Below, one piece after another: positions 1-8,806 of a stretch of DNA of 64,000 nt. This stretch comes from Candidatus Kapaibacterium sp. (lineage in GTDB: Bacteria > Bacteroidota > Ignavibacteria > Kapaibacteriales > UBA7675): NCBI GenBank assembly GCA_028284775.1, contig JANQRB010000084.1:43634-107633 (forward strand), given 5' to 3'. The position numbers were made by a program, and so were the translations under genes. The notes beneath the pieces were generated by a model, which searched no databases, had not been told where the DNA came from, and worked only from the letters and a program-made list of their open reading frames with translations. Every line of letters starts with the position of its first letter. Position 1 is the first letter of the stretch.

Positions 1-56
1 GGGCGGCCAATGAATCGGATACCGCCAAGCAGGTCAAAAAGAAAGTGCTTGCCTGA
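1..56 (+). CDS. 3' end of an unidentified protein-coding gene
   Basis: One frame is open from base 3 to a TGA at 54-56 and reads as 17 residues ending in a lysine-rich tail (AKQVKKKVLA). A strong intrinsic terminator starts about 34 bases after the stop, which supports this being a true gene end. Too little is visible to identify the protein. The other two forward frames cannot be excluded on coding content alone. Confidence 0.4.
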   Translation, partial: AANESDTAKQVKKKVLA

Positions 57-89
57 GACCCCAGGCCTATTGATAAGACTGTAGCAGCG

Positions 90-122
90 GCCGCCCGGAC
101 GACTCGTCCGGGCGGCTTTTTT
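90..122 (+). terminator. Strong intrinsic terminator
   Basis: A perfect 12-bp GC-rich stem (90-101 with 105-116) closes a 3-base loop and is followed directly by six T residues (117-122). It ends transcription of the gene leaving the left edge of the window and isolates the downstream elongation factor gene. Confidence 0.93.
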
Positions 123-286
123 GTTCGTAGCGGACCGCTTCGATTTAGACCTACAGAATTTGCTTTTGGTGGAAATATTGACTAATTTGATAGTCTTTTG
201 TTTTTAACCCTTGAAACTAATCGCTGTTGATCGGGTTGCGAGACAGCTCCTTCCCGTTCTTACAGGCACAAACAGGATGCAGAACG

Positions 287-2380
287 ATGCACGAAGTCCG
301 CAAAACGCGTAACATAGGCATAAGCGCACACATCGACTCAGGCAAAACAACACTGAGTGAACGCATATTGTTTTACACCGGCAAAATTCACCGGATCAAT
401 GAAGTGCGCGGAAAAACCGGCGGCGCAAAAATGGATTCCATGGATTTGGAGCGTGAAAAGGGAATCACTATACAGTCGGCCGCGACGTATTTCGAATGGA
501 AAGACCACACCTTCAATCTGATCGATACCCCTGGTCACGTTGACTTTACGGTTGAAGTGGAGCGCGCCTTACGCGTGCTTGACGGCGCGGTGCTGGTGCT
601 CTGTTCGGTTGCCGGCGTGCAGAGTCAGTCCATTACGGTCGATCGGCAGATGCGTCGCTACCAGGTTCCGCGGATTGCCTTTATCAATAAGATGGATCGA
701 TCGGGTGCAAACCCCGATAAGGTAATCGAGCAGCTCCGCGAAAAGTTGAAGCATAATGCCGTCGCGGTCACCATGCCTATCGGCGCTGAAGATGCATTTG
801 AAGGTATCATCGATCTGATCAAAATGAAAGCGATTTTCTTCGACGGCGATCGCGGCGAAATCGTCAGGGAAGCCGATATTCCGGGCGAGTTGCTTGACCA
901 GGCCACAACACGTCGGGCACAATTAGTCGAAGCAGTGGCGGACTTTGACGACACGATTGCTGAAAAGTTCCTTATGGAGGAAGAGGTCAGCGCCGCTGAA
1001 CTGCTCCCGGTAATTCGCAAGGCCACCCTTGCGCTCAAGCTGACCCCGGTCTACATGGGCTCCGCCTATAAAGACAAGGGCGTGCAGGTACTGCTGGACG
1101 GAATTCTCAGCTTCCTGCCGAGTCCAGATGAAGTTTCCATCGAGGCGCTGGATCAGGATCAAAACGAAGCCAGTGTCGAACTCAAGTCGGTTGCCGATAA
1201 ACCTTTGGTTGCACTGGCCTTCAAACTGGAAGACGGTCGTTACGGACAGCTCACTTACGTGCGCGTTTACCAGGGCACCGTGAATAAAGGCGACTTCATC
1301 TATAACATGGCAAACAATAAGAAGATTAAAGTGCCGCGGCTGGTACAGATGCATGCCGACGAAATGCACGATGTCGAGTCTGCCGTTGCCGGTGATATCG
1401 TCGCCTTGTTTGGGGTTGACTGCGCTTCGGGCGATACATTCACGGATGGCAATATTAACGTCACGATGCAGTCGATGCACGTACCGAACACCGTGATCGA
1501 GCTGGCTGTAGCGCCGAAAGAGAAATCCGGTCAGGTCGCCTTTTCCAAAGCGCTCAATCGATTTACGAAGGAAGATCCTACATTTCAGGTCTATCGCGAC
1601 GAAGAGAGCGGACAGACGATCGTCAAGGGTATGGGCGAGCTGCACCTGGATGTGTACATCGAACGCATTCGCCGCGAATACAACTGCGAAGTCGAGGTCG
1701 GTCAGCCTCAGGTGGCCTATCGTGAAACGATTAGACAGAATGCTGAATTCAATTACACGCACAAAAAGCAGACGGGCGGCGCCGGTCAGTTTGCGCGGGT
1801 CGGCGGTTTTATCGAACCGCTGGATGGCGAAGTAGAAGAAGGTTACGAGTTTGTCGACAAGATTGTCGGCGGTTCGATACCACGGGAGTACATTCCCTCA
1901 TGCGATCGCGGCTTTAAAGAGCAATTGCGGCAGGGGACATTGATCGGGCAGCCGGTGGTTGACGTGCGGGTTGTATTGAACGATGGGTCGTACCATGCCG
2001 TCGACTCCTCCGAGATGGCATTCAAAACGGCGTCGATGGCAGCCTTTCGCGAAGTCTATCCCAAAGCCAACCCCGTTATCCTCGAGCCGATCATGAAAGT
2101 GGAAGTTTCGGCGCCGGAAGAATTTCAGGGCATGGTCATCGGACAGCTTAACCAGCGTCGCGGCATCATTGTCGGCACGGAAATGGATAGTGGTTATGTG
2201 GTCGTTGAAGTGGAGGTGCCGCTGAGTGAAATGTTCGGCTATTCCACAGATTTGCGCAGTGCTACGCAGGGTAAGGGTGAGTTTACTATGGAGTTCGCCC
2301 GCTATTCACCGGTACCGAAACTCGTACAGGAAGAATTGATTAAGGAATACCAGCTCGAACGCGCCGAAAAGTCGAAATAG
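287..2380 (+). CDS. fusA: Elongation factor G, mitochondrial EF-G1-like (spdEFG1-type) paralogue
   Basis: This 697-residue translational GTPase moves tRNA and mRNA through the ribosome after peptide bond formation. The G1 loop reads AHIDSGKTT, with serine where canonical bacterial EF-G has alanine, which is typical of mitochondrial EF-G1 and the related spirochaete/planctomycete spdEFG1. The segments FNYTHKKQTGGAGQ in domain IV and MFGYSTDLRS plus KGEFTMEFARY near the C-terminus also match that clade. The G3 motif DTPGH and G4 motif NKMD are intact. The ATG at 287 was chosen because homology starts there and AGGA lies about 13 bases upstream; an in-frame TTG at 227 would only add unrelated residues. 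It lies upstream of, but separate from, the str operon, which has its own fusA. Confidence 0.93.
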   Translation: MHEVRKTRNIGISAHIDSGKTTLSERILFYTGKIHRINEVRGKTGGAKMDSMDLEREKGITIQSAATYFEWKDHTFNLIDTPGHVDFTVEVERALRVLDGAVLVLCSVAGVQSQSITVDRQMRRYQVPRIAFINKMDRSGANPDKVIEQLREKLKHNAVAVTMPIGAEDAFEGIIDLIKMKAIFFDGDRGEIVREADIPGELLDQATTRRAQLVEAVADFDDTIAEKFLMEEEVSAAELLPVIRKATLALKLTPVYMGSAYKDKGVQVLLDGILSFLPSPDEVSIEALDQDQNEASVELKSVADKPLVALAFKLEDGRYGQLTYVRVYQGTVNKGDFIYNMANNKKIKVPRLVQMHADEMHDVESAVAGDIVALFGVDCASGDTFTDGNINVTMQSMHVPNTVIELAVAPKEKSGQVAFSKALNRFTKEDPTFQVYRDEESGQTIVKGMGELHLDVYIERIRREYNCEVEVGQPQVAYRETIRQNAEFNYTHKKQTGGAGQFARVGGFIEPLDGEVEEGYEFVDKIVGGSIPREYIPSCDRGFKEQLRQGTLIGQPVVDVRVVLNDGSYHAVDSSEMAFKTASMAAFREVYPKANPVILEPIMKVEVSAPEEFQGMVIGQLNQRRGIIVGTEMDSGYVVVEVEVPLSEMFGYSTDLRSATQGKGEFTMEFARYSPVPKLVQEELIKEYQLERAEKSK

Positions 2381-2428
2381 ACGGTAAAATCGTCCCTAAC
2401 TTCTTTAGGGCAAATGAAGAAATAAAGC

Positions 2429-2459
2429 TTGACTTAGAGATGTAATTTCTCTAATTTTG
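2429..2459 (+). promoter_or_regulatory. Promoter of the str operon (rpsL)
   Basis: TTGACT at 2429-2434 is followed after 17 bases by TAATTT at 2452-2457, a good sigma-70-like pair. The same downstream element extends to TAATTTTG (2452-2459), an exact match to the Bacteroidota -7 consensus TAnnTTTG, with TTG 23 bases upstream as the -33 element. It lies 70 bases before the rpsL start in an AT-rich gap. Confidence 0.65.
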
Positions 2460-2528
2460 CAAGCTGTTTTCAAAATTACCTAATTGGCCTCGTTTACGCG
2501 AATCAGAGCTTGATCAGAGGAGTTTTTA

Positions 2529-2909
2529 GTGCCGACCATCAGTCAGTTAGTCCGCAAGGGACGCAAGCGGATCATTGAGAAAAGTAAGTCGCCGGCCTTG
2601 ACGCAGTGTCCGCAGCGTCGCGGCGTATGTACCCGCGTTTACACGACAACGCCGAAGAAGCCGAACTCGGCTCTTCGCAAGGTAGCGCGTGTTCGTTTGA
2701 CCAATTCGATCGAGGTAACGGCATACATTCCCGGTGAAGGGCACAATCTGCAGGAACACTCGATTGTACTGATTCGCGGCGGTCGTGTGAAAGATCTGCC
2801 GGGGGTCCGCTATCACGTTATTCGCGGTACCGCTGATACTCAGGGTGTTGAAGGCCGCAAGCAGGGCCGGTCTAAATATGGAGCCAAGCGGCCGAAAGCC
2901 GCCAAATAA
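2529..2909 (+). CDS. rpsL: 30S ribosomal protein S12
   Basis: This 126-residue protein sits at the decoding centre of the small subunit and controls accuracy. The diagnostic segment TPKKPNSALRKVARV, which holds the lysine mutated in streptomycin-resistant strains, is intact, as is the GRVKDLPGVRYH stretch. Translation starts at GTG behind GAGGAG. It is the first gene of the str operon, 38 bases ahead of rpsG, and lies just downstream of the best promoter in the window. Confidence 0.98.
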   Translation: MPTISQLVRKGRKRIIEKSKSPALTQCPQRRGVCTRVYTTTPKKPNSALRKVARVRLTNSIEVTAYIPGEGHNLQEHSIVLIRGGRVKDLPGVRYHVIRGTADTQGVEGRKQGRSKYGAKRPKAAK

Positions 2910-2947
2910 TTCACTCAAGGGCCAGGAGCCGAAACACTGGTTAACTC

Positions 2948-3415
2948 ATGAGAAAACGCAAAGCTGATAAGCGCAGAAGCGCCCCGGATCCCAAGTACAA
3001 CGATATGCTCGTTGCCCGCTTTATCAATAACCTGATGAAGGACGGGAAGAAAAATACCGCCCGACGCATTCTGTATGGAGCCATGGAGATGATGGCCGAG
3101 AAGTCGGGGCAGGATGCTCTTGAAATGTTTCGGAAGGCTGTCTCCAACGCCGCCCCGCAGGTTGAAGTGCGTTCGCGTCGTATTGGCGGAGCTACCTACC
3201 AGGTGCCGTCGGAAGTGCCGGACAACAGGAGAGTGGCGCTTGCGATTCGCTGGCTCAACAACTTTGCGGCTGGTCGTCGCGACAAGACAATGGCCGAGCG
3301 TCTGGCAGCGGAGCTGCTGGCGGCAGCCAATGGCGAAGGCCCGACGATAAAGCGCCGTGACGATACCCACCGCATGGCGGAAGCCAATCGCGCCTTTGCG
3401 CATTACAAGTGGTAA
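2948..3415 (+). CDS. rpsG: 30S ribosomal protein S7
   Basis: This 155-residue primary binder of 16S rRNA nucleates the head of the 30S subunit and contacts the exit site. The N-terminus MRKRKADKR and the helices around INNLMKDGKK, together with RRIGGATYQVP, are family hallmarks, and the length is normal. It lies between rpsL and fusA, the classic str order. In many bacteria S7 represses its own operon by binding the leader or intercistronic mRNA; no such structure is evident here. Confidence 0.98.
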   Translation: MRKRKADKRRSAPDPKYNDMLVARFINNLMKDGKKNTARRILYGAMEMMAEKSGQDALEMFRKAVSNAAPQVEVRSRRIGGATYQVPSEVPDNRRVALAIRWLNNFAAGRRDKTMAERLAAELLAAANGEGPTIKRRDDTHRMAEANRAFAHYKW

Positions 3416-3472
3416 GGCCGGAGAAGAAAAATCATTTTGCAAGAAGCGTACTTTGAAAACTGAATCCAAACA

Positions 3473-5536
3473 ATGCCCCGCAAGACACCCATAGAAAATA
3501 TCCGCAATATCGGCATCATGGCTCACATCGATGCCGGTAAGACAACGACAACCGAGCGGATTCTTTTTTATACGGGTGTTCTTCATCGGCTTGGCGAAGT
3601 GCACCACGGCACGGCTGTGATGGATTACATGGAGCAGGAGCGCGAGCGCGGGATTACGATAACTTCCGCCGCTACCAGTTGTCAATGGAATGAGCAAACG
3701 ATTAACATAATCGACACGCCTGGTCATGTTGATTTTACCGCAGAAGTGCAACGATCGCTGCGTGTCCTTGACGGCGCTGTTGCGTTGTTCTGTTCCGTCG
3801 GTGGCGTTGAACCGCAATCAGAGACGGTTTGGCGACAGGCTGAAGAGTATAAGGTTCCACGGATCGCTTTCGTGAATAAAATGGATCGGGTCGGGGCCGA
3901 CTTCAAGCAGGTGGTGGCACAGATGCGGGAACGACTGCGGGCCAATGCCGTGCCGGTTCAGATTCCCATCGGTGCTGAAGAGGGCTTCTCGGGGGTTGTC
4001 GACTTGATACGCATGAAGGCGATCATTTACGATGACGAAACACAGGGCATGCGGTTCGAGGAAGAAGAGGTGCCAGAAGCACTGCGGGAAGAAGCCAATA
4101 CCTATCGCGAGAAGCTGATCGAAACCATTGCCGAAGGTGATGATGCGCTGATGGAGCGCTATCTCGAAGGCGAAGAATTCAGCGTGGATGAAATTCGACA
4201 GGCACTGCGCAGCGCAACCCTGAACGTAAGCATCATACCGGTACTTTGCGGATCATCATTTAAGAACAAGGGTGTTCAGCAGCTCTTAGACGGCATCGTC
4301 GATTTTCTCCCTTCGCCGGCCGATATCGGCGGCGTACAGGGCTTTAATCTAGATGCCACCGAAGAACTATCGCGCAAAGCTCGAGATGAAGAACCCGCCA
4401 GCGCTCTCGCATTCAAGATCCTGAGTGATCAGTTTGTCGGCCGTCTCAGTTTTATTCGTGTCTATTCAGGAGTAGTGAAAACCGGCGAAGCGCTGTTGAA
4501 TCCGGGCGTTGGCAAGCGAGAGCGAATCGGACGTTTGCTACGGATGCATGCTGATTCACGCGAAGACGTCAGCGAAGCTTATGCCGGCGACATTGTCGCA
4601 GTCGTCGGTCTTAAAAGAACCCGTACCGGCGATACCCTTTGCGATCAGAAACATCCCATTATGCTGGAGGCGATCACCTTTACCGAGCCGGTGATCGATC
4701 TGGCGATTGAAGCCAAGACCCGCGCTGATCAGGATAAGCTGGCCGTGGCTCTTGAAAAACTTGCTGAGGAAGATCCCACCTTCCGATCCAAGAGTGATGA
4801 AGAAACAGGCCAGATGATAATTAGCGGCGTCGGCGAACTCCACCTCGACATTCTGGTGGACCGCATGGTGAAAGAGTTTGGCGTTGGCGTCAACGTCGGT
4901 AAACCGCAGGTAGCATATCGCGAGACGATAGCAGGCGAAGCCCTGGTCGATGAAAAATTGGTTCGGCAAACCGGAGGCAAGGGACAATATGCACATGTGG
5001 TTTTGAAGTTCCTGCCGAATACGAAGGGCGCCGGCTTTGAATTTGAAAATGAGATCCGCGGGGGCGCAATTCCAAAAGAATTCATTCCGGCGATTGAATC
5101 CGGCGTTCGAGAAGCGACGCAAACGGGACCAATTGGTGGATACCCGGTTCTGGACGTTAAGGCTGTATTGCTGAACGGGTCGTTTCACGATGTCGATTCA
5201 TCGGATCTCGCTTTTAAGATAGCGGCCGTCAAAGCAGCCCGGCAGGGGCTGGTGCAGGCTGCGCCGGTGTTGCTCGAACCGGTCTTCGACGTCGAAGTTG
5301 TAACGCCGGAAGAGTATCTGGGTGACGTCATCAGCGACCTCAACGCCAGAAACGGCAAAATTGAAAATATCTCGCAGCGGGGAATGGCGCAGGTTGTGCG
5401 CGCACTGGTACCGCTGGTGAAAATGTTTGGATACGTTACCCAGCTTCGATCGCTGTCCCAGGGTCGCGCTGCGTATACGATGCAGTTTCACGAATACGCA
5501 AAAGCACAGGATGCACCGGTCGGAGTCATGATCTAG
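3473..5536 (+). CDS. fusA: Elongation factor G of the str operon
   Basis: This 687-residue GTPase promotes ribosomal translocation and, with the recycling factor, subunit separation. It carries the bacterial G1 sequence AHIDAGKTTTTERI, G3 DTPGH and G4 NKMD, followed by domains II to V ending in LRSLSQGRAAYTMQF. It sits in the standard position between rpsG and tuf. Because the genome also has the mitochondrial EF-G1-like copy about 1.1 kb upstream, this copy could be either the general EF-G or the spdEFG2-like partner specialised for recycling; motifs alone do not settle this. Several substitutions in domain III (FTEPVIDLAIEAKT) are less conserved than in typical EF-G. Confidence 0.95.
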   Translation: MPRKTPIENIRNIGIMAHIDAGKTTTTERILFYTGVLHRLGEVHHGTAVMDYMEQERERGITITSAATSCQWNEQTINIIDTPGHVDFTAEVQRSLRVLDGAVALFCSVGGVEPQSETVWRQAEEYKVPRIAFVNKMDRVGADFKQVVAQMRERLRANAVPVQIPIGAEEGFSGVVDLIRMKAIIYDDETQGMRFEEEEVPEALREEANTYREKLIETIAEGDDALMERYLEGEEFSVDEIRQALRSATLNVSIIPVLCGSSFKNKGVQQLLDGIVDFLPSPADIGGVQGFNLDATEELSRKARDEEPASALAFKILSDQFVGRLSFIRVYSGVVKTGEALLNPGVGKRERIGRLLRMHADSREDVSEAYAGDIVAVVGLKRTRTGDTLCDQKHPIMLEAITFTEPVIDLAIEAKTRADQDKLAVALEKLAEEDPTFRSKSDEETGQMIISGVGELHLDILVDRMVKEFGVGVNVGKPQVAYRETIAGEALVDEKLVRQTGGKGQYAHVVLKFLPNTKGAGFEFENEIRGGAIPKEFIPAIESGVREATQTGPIGGYPVLDVKAVLLNGSFHDVDSSDLAFKIAAVKAARQGLVQAAPVLLEPVFDVEVVTPEEYLGDVISDLNARNGKIENISQRGMAQVVRALVPLVKMFGYVTQLRSLSQGRAAYTMQFHEYAKAQDAPVGVMI

Positions 5537-5601
5537 CATCGATTAAACAATAATCTGTTTTATATGATTTGTTTTATTGCATCCACATAGGAGCATGAAA
5601 A

Positions 5602-6810
5602 ATGGCTAAAGAGAAATTCGAGCGTACAAAGCCCCACGTCAACATCGGTACCATCGGCCACGTTGACCACGGAAAAACAACGTTGACCGCCGCCATCACT
5701 GCGGCATTGGCGAAAAAAGGTACAGCTCAATTCCGCGCTTTCGATTCCATTGACCAAGCGCCGGAAGAGCGTGAGCGCGGCATTACGATCGCTACTGCTC
5801 ATGTCGAGTATGAAACCGAGAATCGCCATTATGCCCATGTGGATTGCCCCGGACACGCCGACTATGTTAAGAATATGATCACGGGCGCCGCCCAGATGGA
5901 TGGCGCTATCCTTGTTGTGGCCGCGACCGATGGTCCCATGCCGCAAACACGCGAGCACATTCTGCTGGCTCGTCAGGTTGGTGTGCCTCGTATCGTTGTC
6001 TTCATGAATAAAGTTGACATCGCCGATCCCGAGCTGCTCGAACTGGTAGAGCTGGAAGTGCGCGAGTTGCTCAGCAAATACGAATTCCCCGGCGATGATA
6101 TTCCGGTTATTCAGGGCTCGGCCCTGCAGGCGCTCGAAGCCGGTACCGACAGCGGCGCCGCGTCGGACGACGAGCGAATGAATTGCGTTTTCGAGCTGAT
6201 GGACAACGTTGATACCTATATCCCGACACCCGAGCGAGATGTCGACAAGCCCTTCCTGATGCCGGTTGAGGACGTGTTCTCCATTACGGGACGCGGTACC
6301 GTTGCTACGGGTCGTGTCGAACGCGGCATCGTAAAAGTCAACGAGGAAGTCGAGCTGGTCGGCTTTGGCCTGCAAAAGAAAACAGTCGTGACGGGCATTG
6401 AAATGTTCCGCAAACTGTTGGATGAAGGCCGCGCCGGTGATAACGTCGGTCTGCTTTTGCGCGGCGTTGACAAAAATGAAATCGAGCGCGGCATGGTTAT
6501 TGCGAAGCCGGGTTCGATTACGCCGCACAACAAGTTTAACTGTCAGGTTTATGTGTTGACCAAAGAAGAAGGCGGACGGCATACACCCTTTTTCATGGGC
6601 TACCGTCCCCAGTTCTATTTCCGTACAACGGATGTGACTGGCGTCGTAACGCTGCCGAGCGGCACCGAGATGGTGATGCCGGGCGACAATGTCGACAACC
6701 TGGAGGTTGTGCTGATCACACCGGTGGCTATGGAAGAAGGCTTGCGTTTCGCTATTCGCGAAGGCGGCCGAACGGTGGGCGCCGGCGTAGTAACCAAAAT
6801 AATTGAATAA
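5602..6810 (+). CDS. tuf: Elongation factor Tu
   Basis: This 402-residue GTPase delivers aminoacyl-tRNA to the ribosomal A site. The G1 loop GHVDHGKT is at residues 19-26, DCPGH and NKVD follow, and the C-terminal barrel motif GGRHTPFFMGYRPQFYFRTT is present. The start is supported by AGGAG a few bases upstream. It ends the str operon and is followed within 12 bases by an intrinsic terminator. Only one tuf copy is visible in the window. Confidence 0.98.
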   Translation: MAKEKFERTKPHVNIGTIGHVDHGKTTLTAAITAALAKKGTAQFRAFDSIDQAPEERERGITIATAHVEYETENRHYAHVDCPGHADYVKNMITGAAQMDGAILVVAATDGPMPQTREHILLARQVGVPRIVVFMNKVDIADPELLELVELEVRELLSKYEFPGDDIPVIQGSALQALEAGTDSGAASDDERMNCVFELMDNVDTYIPTPERDVDKPFLMPVEDVFSITGRGTVATGRVERGIVKVNEEVELVGFGLQKKTVVTGIEMFRKLLDEGRAGDNVGLLLRGVDKNEIERGMVIAKPGSITPHNKFNCQVYVLTKEEGGRHTPFFMGYRPQFYFRTTDVTGVVTLPSGTEMVMPGDNVDNLEVVLITPVAMEEGLRFAIREGGRTVGAGVVTKIIE

Positions 6811-6821
6811 GAAGCGTGAGT

Positions 6822-6860
6822 GATGGGAACGGATGACGACATTCGTTCCCATCTCTTTTT
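6822..6860 (+). terminator. Intrinsic terminator or attenuator between tuf and rpsJ
   Basis: A 13-bp stem with one G-U pair (6822-6834 with 6841-6853) closes a 6-base loop and is followed by TCTTTTT. It begins 12 bases after the tuf stop and 35 bases before rpsJ, so it either separates the str and S10 transcripts or reduces read-through between them. Confidence 0.82.
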
Positions 6861-6894
6861 AGTCTTCTCCCAATACAGATAACGGAGAGTTCAC

Positions 6895-7203
6895 GTGGCA
6901 GGAACCAAGATACGTATTAAGCTCAAATCGTATGATCACAACCTGATCGATAAGTCGACCGAACGGATCATTCGTACGGTGCGGCAAACAGGTGCGATCA
7001 TTTCCGGTCCCATCCCTCTGCCAACGGAACGTTCGGTGTATACGGTATTGCGCTCGCCGCATGTTAACAAAAAGTCGCGCGAGCAGTTTGAATCCCGAAC
7101 GCACAAACGCTTAATCGACATTTTCAATTCGACGCCGAAAACAGTAGACTCGCTGATGCGGTTGGAGCTGCCCGCCGGTGTGGATGTCGAAATTAAGGTT
7201 TAA
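6895..7203 (+). CDS. rpsJ: 30S ribosomal protein S10
   Basis: This 102-residue head protein of the 30S subunit is also the NusE partner of NusB in antitermination complexes. The N-terminal IRIKLKSYDHNLID and the GPIPLPT plus SREQFESRTHKRLIDI segments identify it. Translation starts at GTG behind CGGAGAG. It is the first gene of the S10 cluster, directly after the terminator that follows tuf. Confidence 0.97.
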   Translation: MAGTKIRIKLKSYDHNLIDKSTERIIRTVRQTGAIISGPIPLPTERSVYTVLRSPHVNKKSREQFESRTHKRLIDIFNSTPKTVDSLMRLELPAGVDVEIKV

Positions 7204-7220
7204 ACCAGGAGTACAATCGC

Positions 7221-7841
7221 ATGAGCGCCCTCTTAGGTAGGAAAGTAGGTACGACTAGCATATTCACGTCTGAAGGCGAATATGTGCCCTGTACGGTAAT
7301 CGAGGCCGGACCGTGCCCGGTTGTGGCTCTTCGCAATAGCGGCAAAGACGGCTATGAGGCGGTACAGTTGGGATATGGCGACATTCCGGTGCATCAGGTG
7401 AGTAAACCGGTTGCCGGACAGTATGCTGTCGCCAATGTTACGCCCAAGCGTTACCTGCGTGAATTCCGGCTGGCGGACAAAGAATATAAAGTCGGCGACG
7501 TTTTGTCGGTCGATGAGTTTGCCGAAGGCGATAAAGTTAAGGTTTCCGGCAAAAGCAAAGGGCGCGGGTTTCAGGGTGTTGTTAAGCGGCACGGCTTCGG
7601 CGGCGTCGGAATGACGACGCACGGACAATCCGATCGTCCGCGCGCTCCCGGATCAATTGGTATGTCGTCCGATCCGTCGCGTGTGCTCAAGGGTATGCGG
7701 ATGGGCGGTCGTATGGGCGGAAAACGAGTCAGCGTACGGAACCTGGAAGTGTTGCGTGTTATTCCGGAGTCGAATCTTTTGCTTATTAAAGGCGGGATTC
7801 CCGGAGCGCCAAATTCAATCGTTGAAATAGTCAAGCTGTAA
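7221..7841 (+). CDS. rplC: 50S ribosomal protein L3
   Basis: This 206-residue early-assembly protein reaches towards the peptidyl transferase centre with its central loop. The signature stretch VVKRHGFGG...THGQSDRPRAPGSIGMSSDPSRV is intact, including the glutamine that many bacteria methylate. The start follows CCAGGAG. It is the second gene of the S10 cluster, 17 bases after rpsJ. Confidence 0.97.
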   Translation: MSALLGRKVGTTSIFTSEGEYVPCTVIEAGPCPVVALRNSGKDGYEAVQLGYGDIPVHQVSKPVAGQYAVANVTPKRYLREFRLADKEYKVGDVLSVDEFAEGDKVKVSGKSKGRGFQGVVKRHGFGGVGMTTHGQSDRPRAPGSIGMSSDPSRVLKGMRMGGRMGGKRVSVRNLEVLRVIPESNLLLIKGGIPGAPNSIVEIVKL

Positions 7842-7851
7842 AAGGTCAGCG

Positions 7852-8478
7852 ATGAAAGTAGATGTGTTAAGTGCCGAAGGGCAGAAGGCGGGTGAAATAG
7901 AGCTGCCGGATAATGTTTTTAACGTCGAGCCGCACGAGCATTCGATGTACCTGGCAGTGCGTTCCTATCTGGCCCACCAGCGGCAGGGAACACACAAGAC
8001 GAAAGAACGCTCCGAGGTCCGTGGCGGCGGACGCAAGCCCTGGCGCCAGAAAGGTCGGGGAACGGCGCGTGCCGGAACTACGCGTTCGCCCTTATGGGTC
8101 GGCGGCGGAACCATCCATGGACCGCGTCCTCACAAGTATAAAGTCAAGCTGCCGCGCAAGGTTAAGCGTTTAGCGCGTAAGTCGGCGCTCTCTTTACGCT
8201 TGCGTGAAGAAAACATTGTTGTTGTCGAGGATCTGCAATTCGGCGAGATCAAAACCAAGCAGATGGCCACAGTGTTGCAGGCGCTGAACCTCGGACAAGA
8301 GAAAGTATTGCAAGTCGTGCCCGAGCCACGCAAGAATGTGTACTTGTCCAGCCGCAACATCGCCAATCTTTCAACGGCGCTGGCGACCGGCATTTCGGCC
8401 TATGACATTCTCAGCCATAAGAAAATCCTGCTGCACAAGAGCGCGGTGGATGCAATTGTTAAAACCTTCGATTCTTAA
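7852..8478 (+). CDS. rplD: 50S ribosomal protein L4
   Basis: This 208-residue protein lines the polypeptide exit tunnel with an extended loop. The loop sequence RGGGRKPWRQKGRGTARAGT is characteristic and complete. In Escherichia coli L4 represses the S10 operon; no equivalent leader structure can be recognised here. It lies 10 bases after rplC and 12 before rplW. Confidence 0.97.
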   Translation: MKVDVLSAEGQKAGEIELPDNVFNVEPHEHSMYLAVRSYLAHQRQGTHKTKERSEVRGGGRKPWRQKGRGTARAGTTRSPLWVGGGTIHGPRPHKYKVKLPRKVKRLARKSALSLRLREENIVVVEDLQFGEIKTKQMATVLQALNLGQEKVLQVVPEPRKNVYLSSRNIANLSTALATGISAYDILSHKKILLHKSAVDAIVKTFDS

Positions 8479-8490
8479 GGGCTAGCCGCA

Positions 8491-8787
8491 ATGCAAGTGC
8501 TCAAACGACCCTTGATTACAGAAAAAGGAACCAGGCTGCGCGAAGAAGGGCAGTATGTGTTCGAAGTGGATCCCGGCGCCAACAAGATTCAGATCAAGCG
8601 CGCGATACAGACGCGATTTAACGTTGATGTCCTGAGCGTGCGGACGCTGCGCGTAAAAGGCAAGCGCAAGACGCAGATGACGCGTAAGGGAATCTTCACC
8701 GGCAAAAAACCTCTGAAGAAAAAAGCGATCATTACGCTCAAAGAAGGGCAGACGATCGATATTTTCGATACCTCCGGAAGTGAATAA
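8491..8787 (+). CDS. rplW: 50S ribosomal protein L23
   Basis: This 98-residue protein forms part of the docking site for trigger factor and SRP at the tunnel exit. The family start LKRPLITEKGTRL and the segment YVFEVDPGANKIQIKRAI are present. It is in its usual place between rplD and rplB. Confidence 0.96.
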   Translation: MQVLKRPLITEKGTRLREEGQYVFEVDPGANKIQIKRAIQTRFNVDVLSVRTLRVKGKRKTQMTRKGIFTGKKPLKKKAIITLKEGQTIDIFDTSGSE

Positions 8788-8806
8788 CGAAGCATAAAAA
8801 AGCATC

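Noticed and set aside
161..210. Promoter for the first EF-G gene (TTGACT at 178-183)
   Set aside because: No -10 or TAnnTTTG element occurs at acceptable spacing; the closest, TAATTTG at 183-189, overlaps it and lacks one base.
923..1762. Antisense frames of 100-300 codons over fusA, rpsG, L6 and L18 and other ribosomal genes
   Set aside because: The sense genes are certain, and the antisense products show no family motif; they arise from GC-rich codon usage.
5537..5601. Separate tuf promoter in the fusA-tuf gap
   Set aside because: The AT-rich gap has TATATGATTTG, which is one base off the TAnnTTTG spacing, and no paired -33 element.
5560..6852. 430-codon antisense frame covering tuf
   Set aside because: It exactly shadows tuf and extends into the terminator, with no credible start context or recognisable domain.
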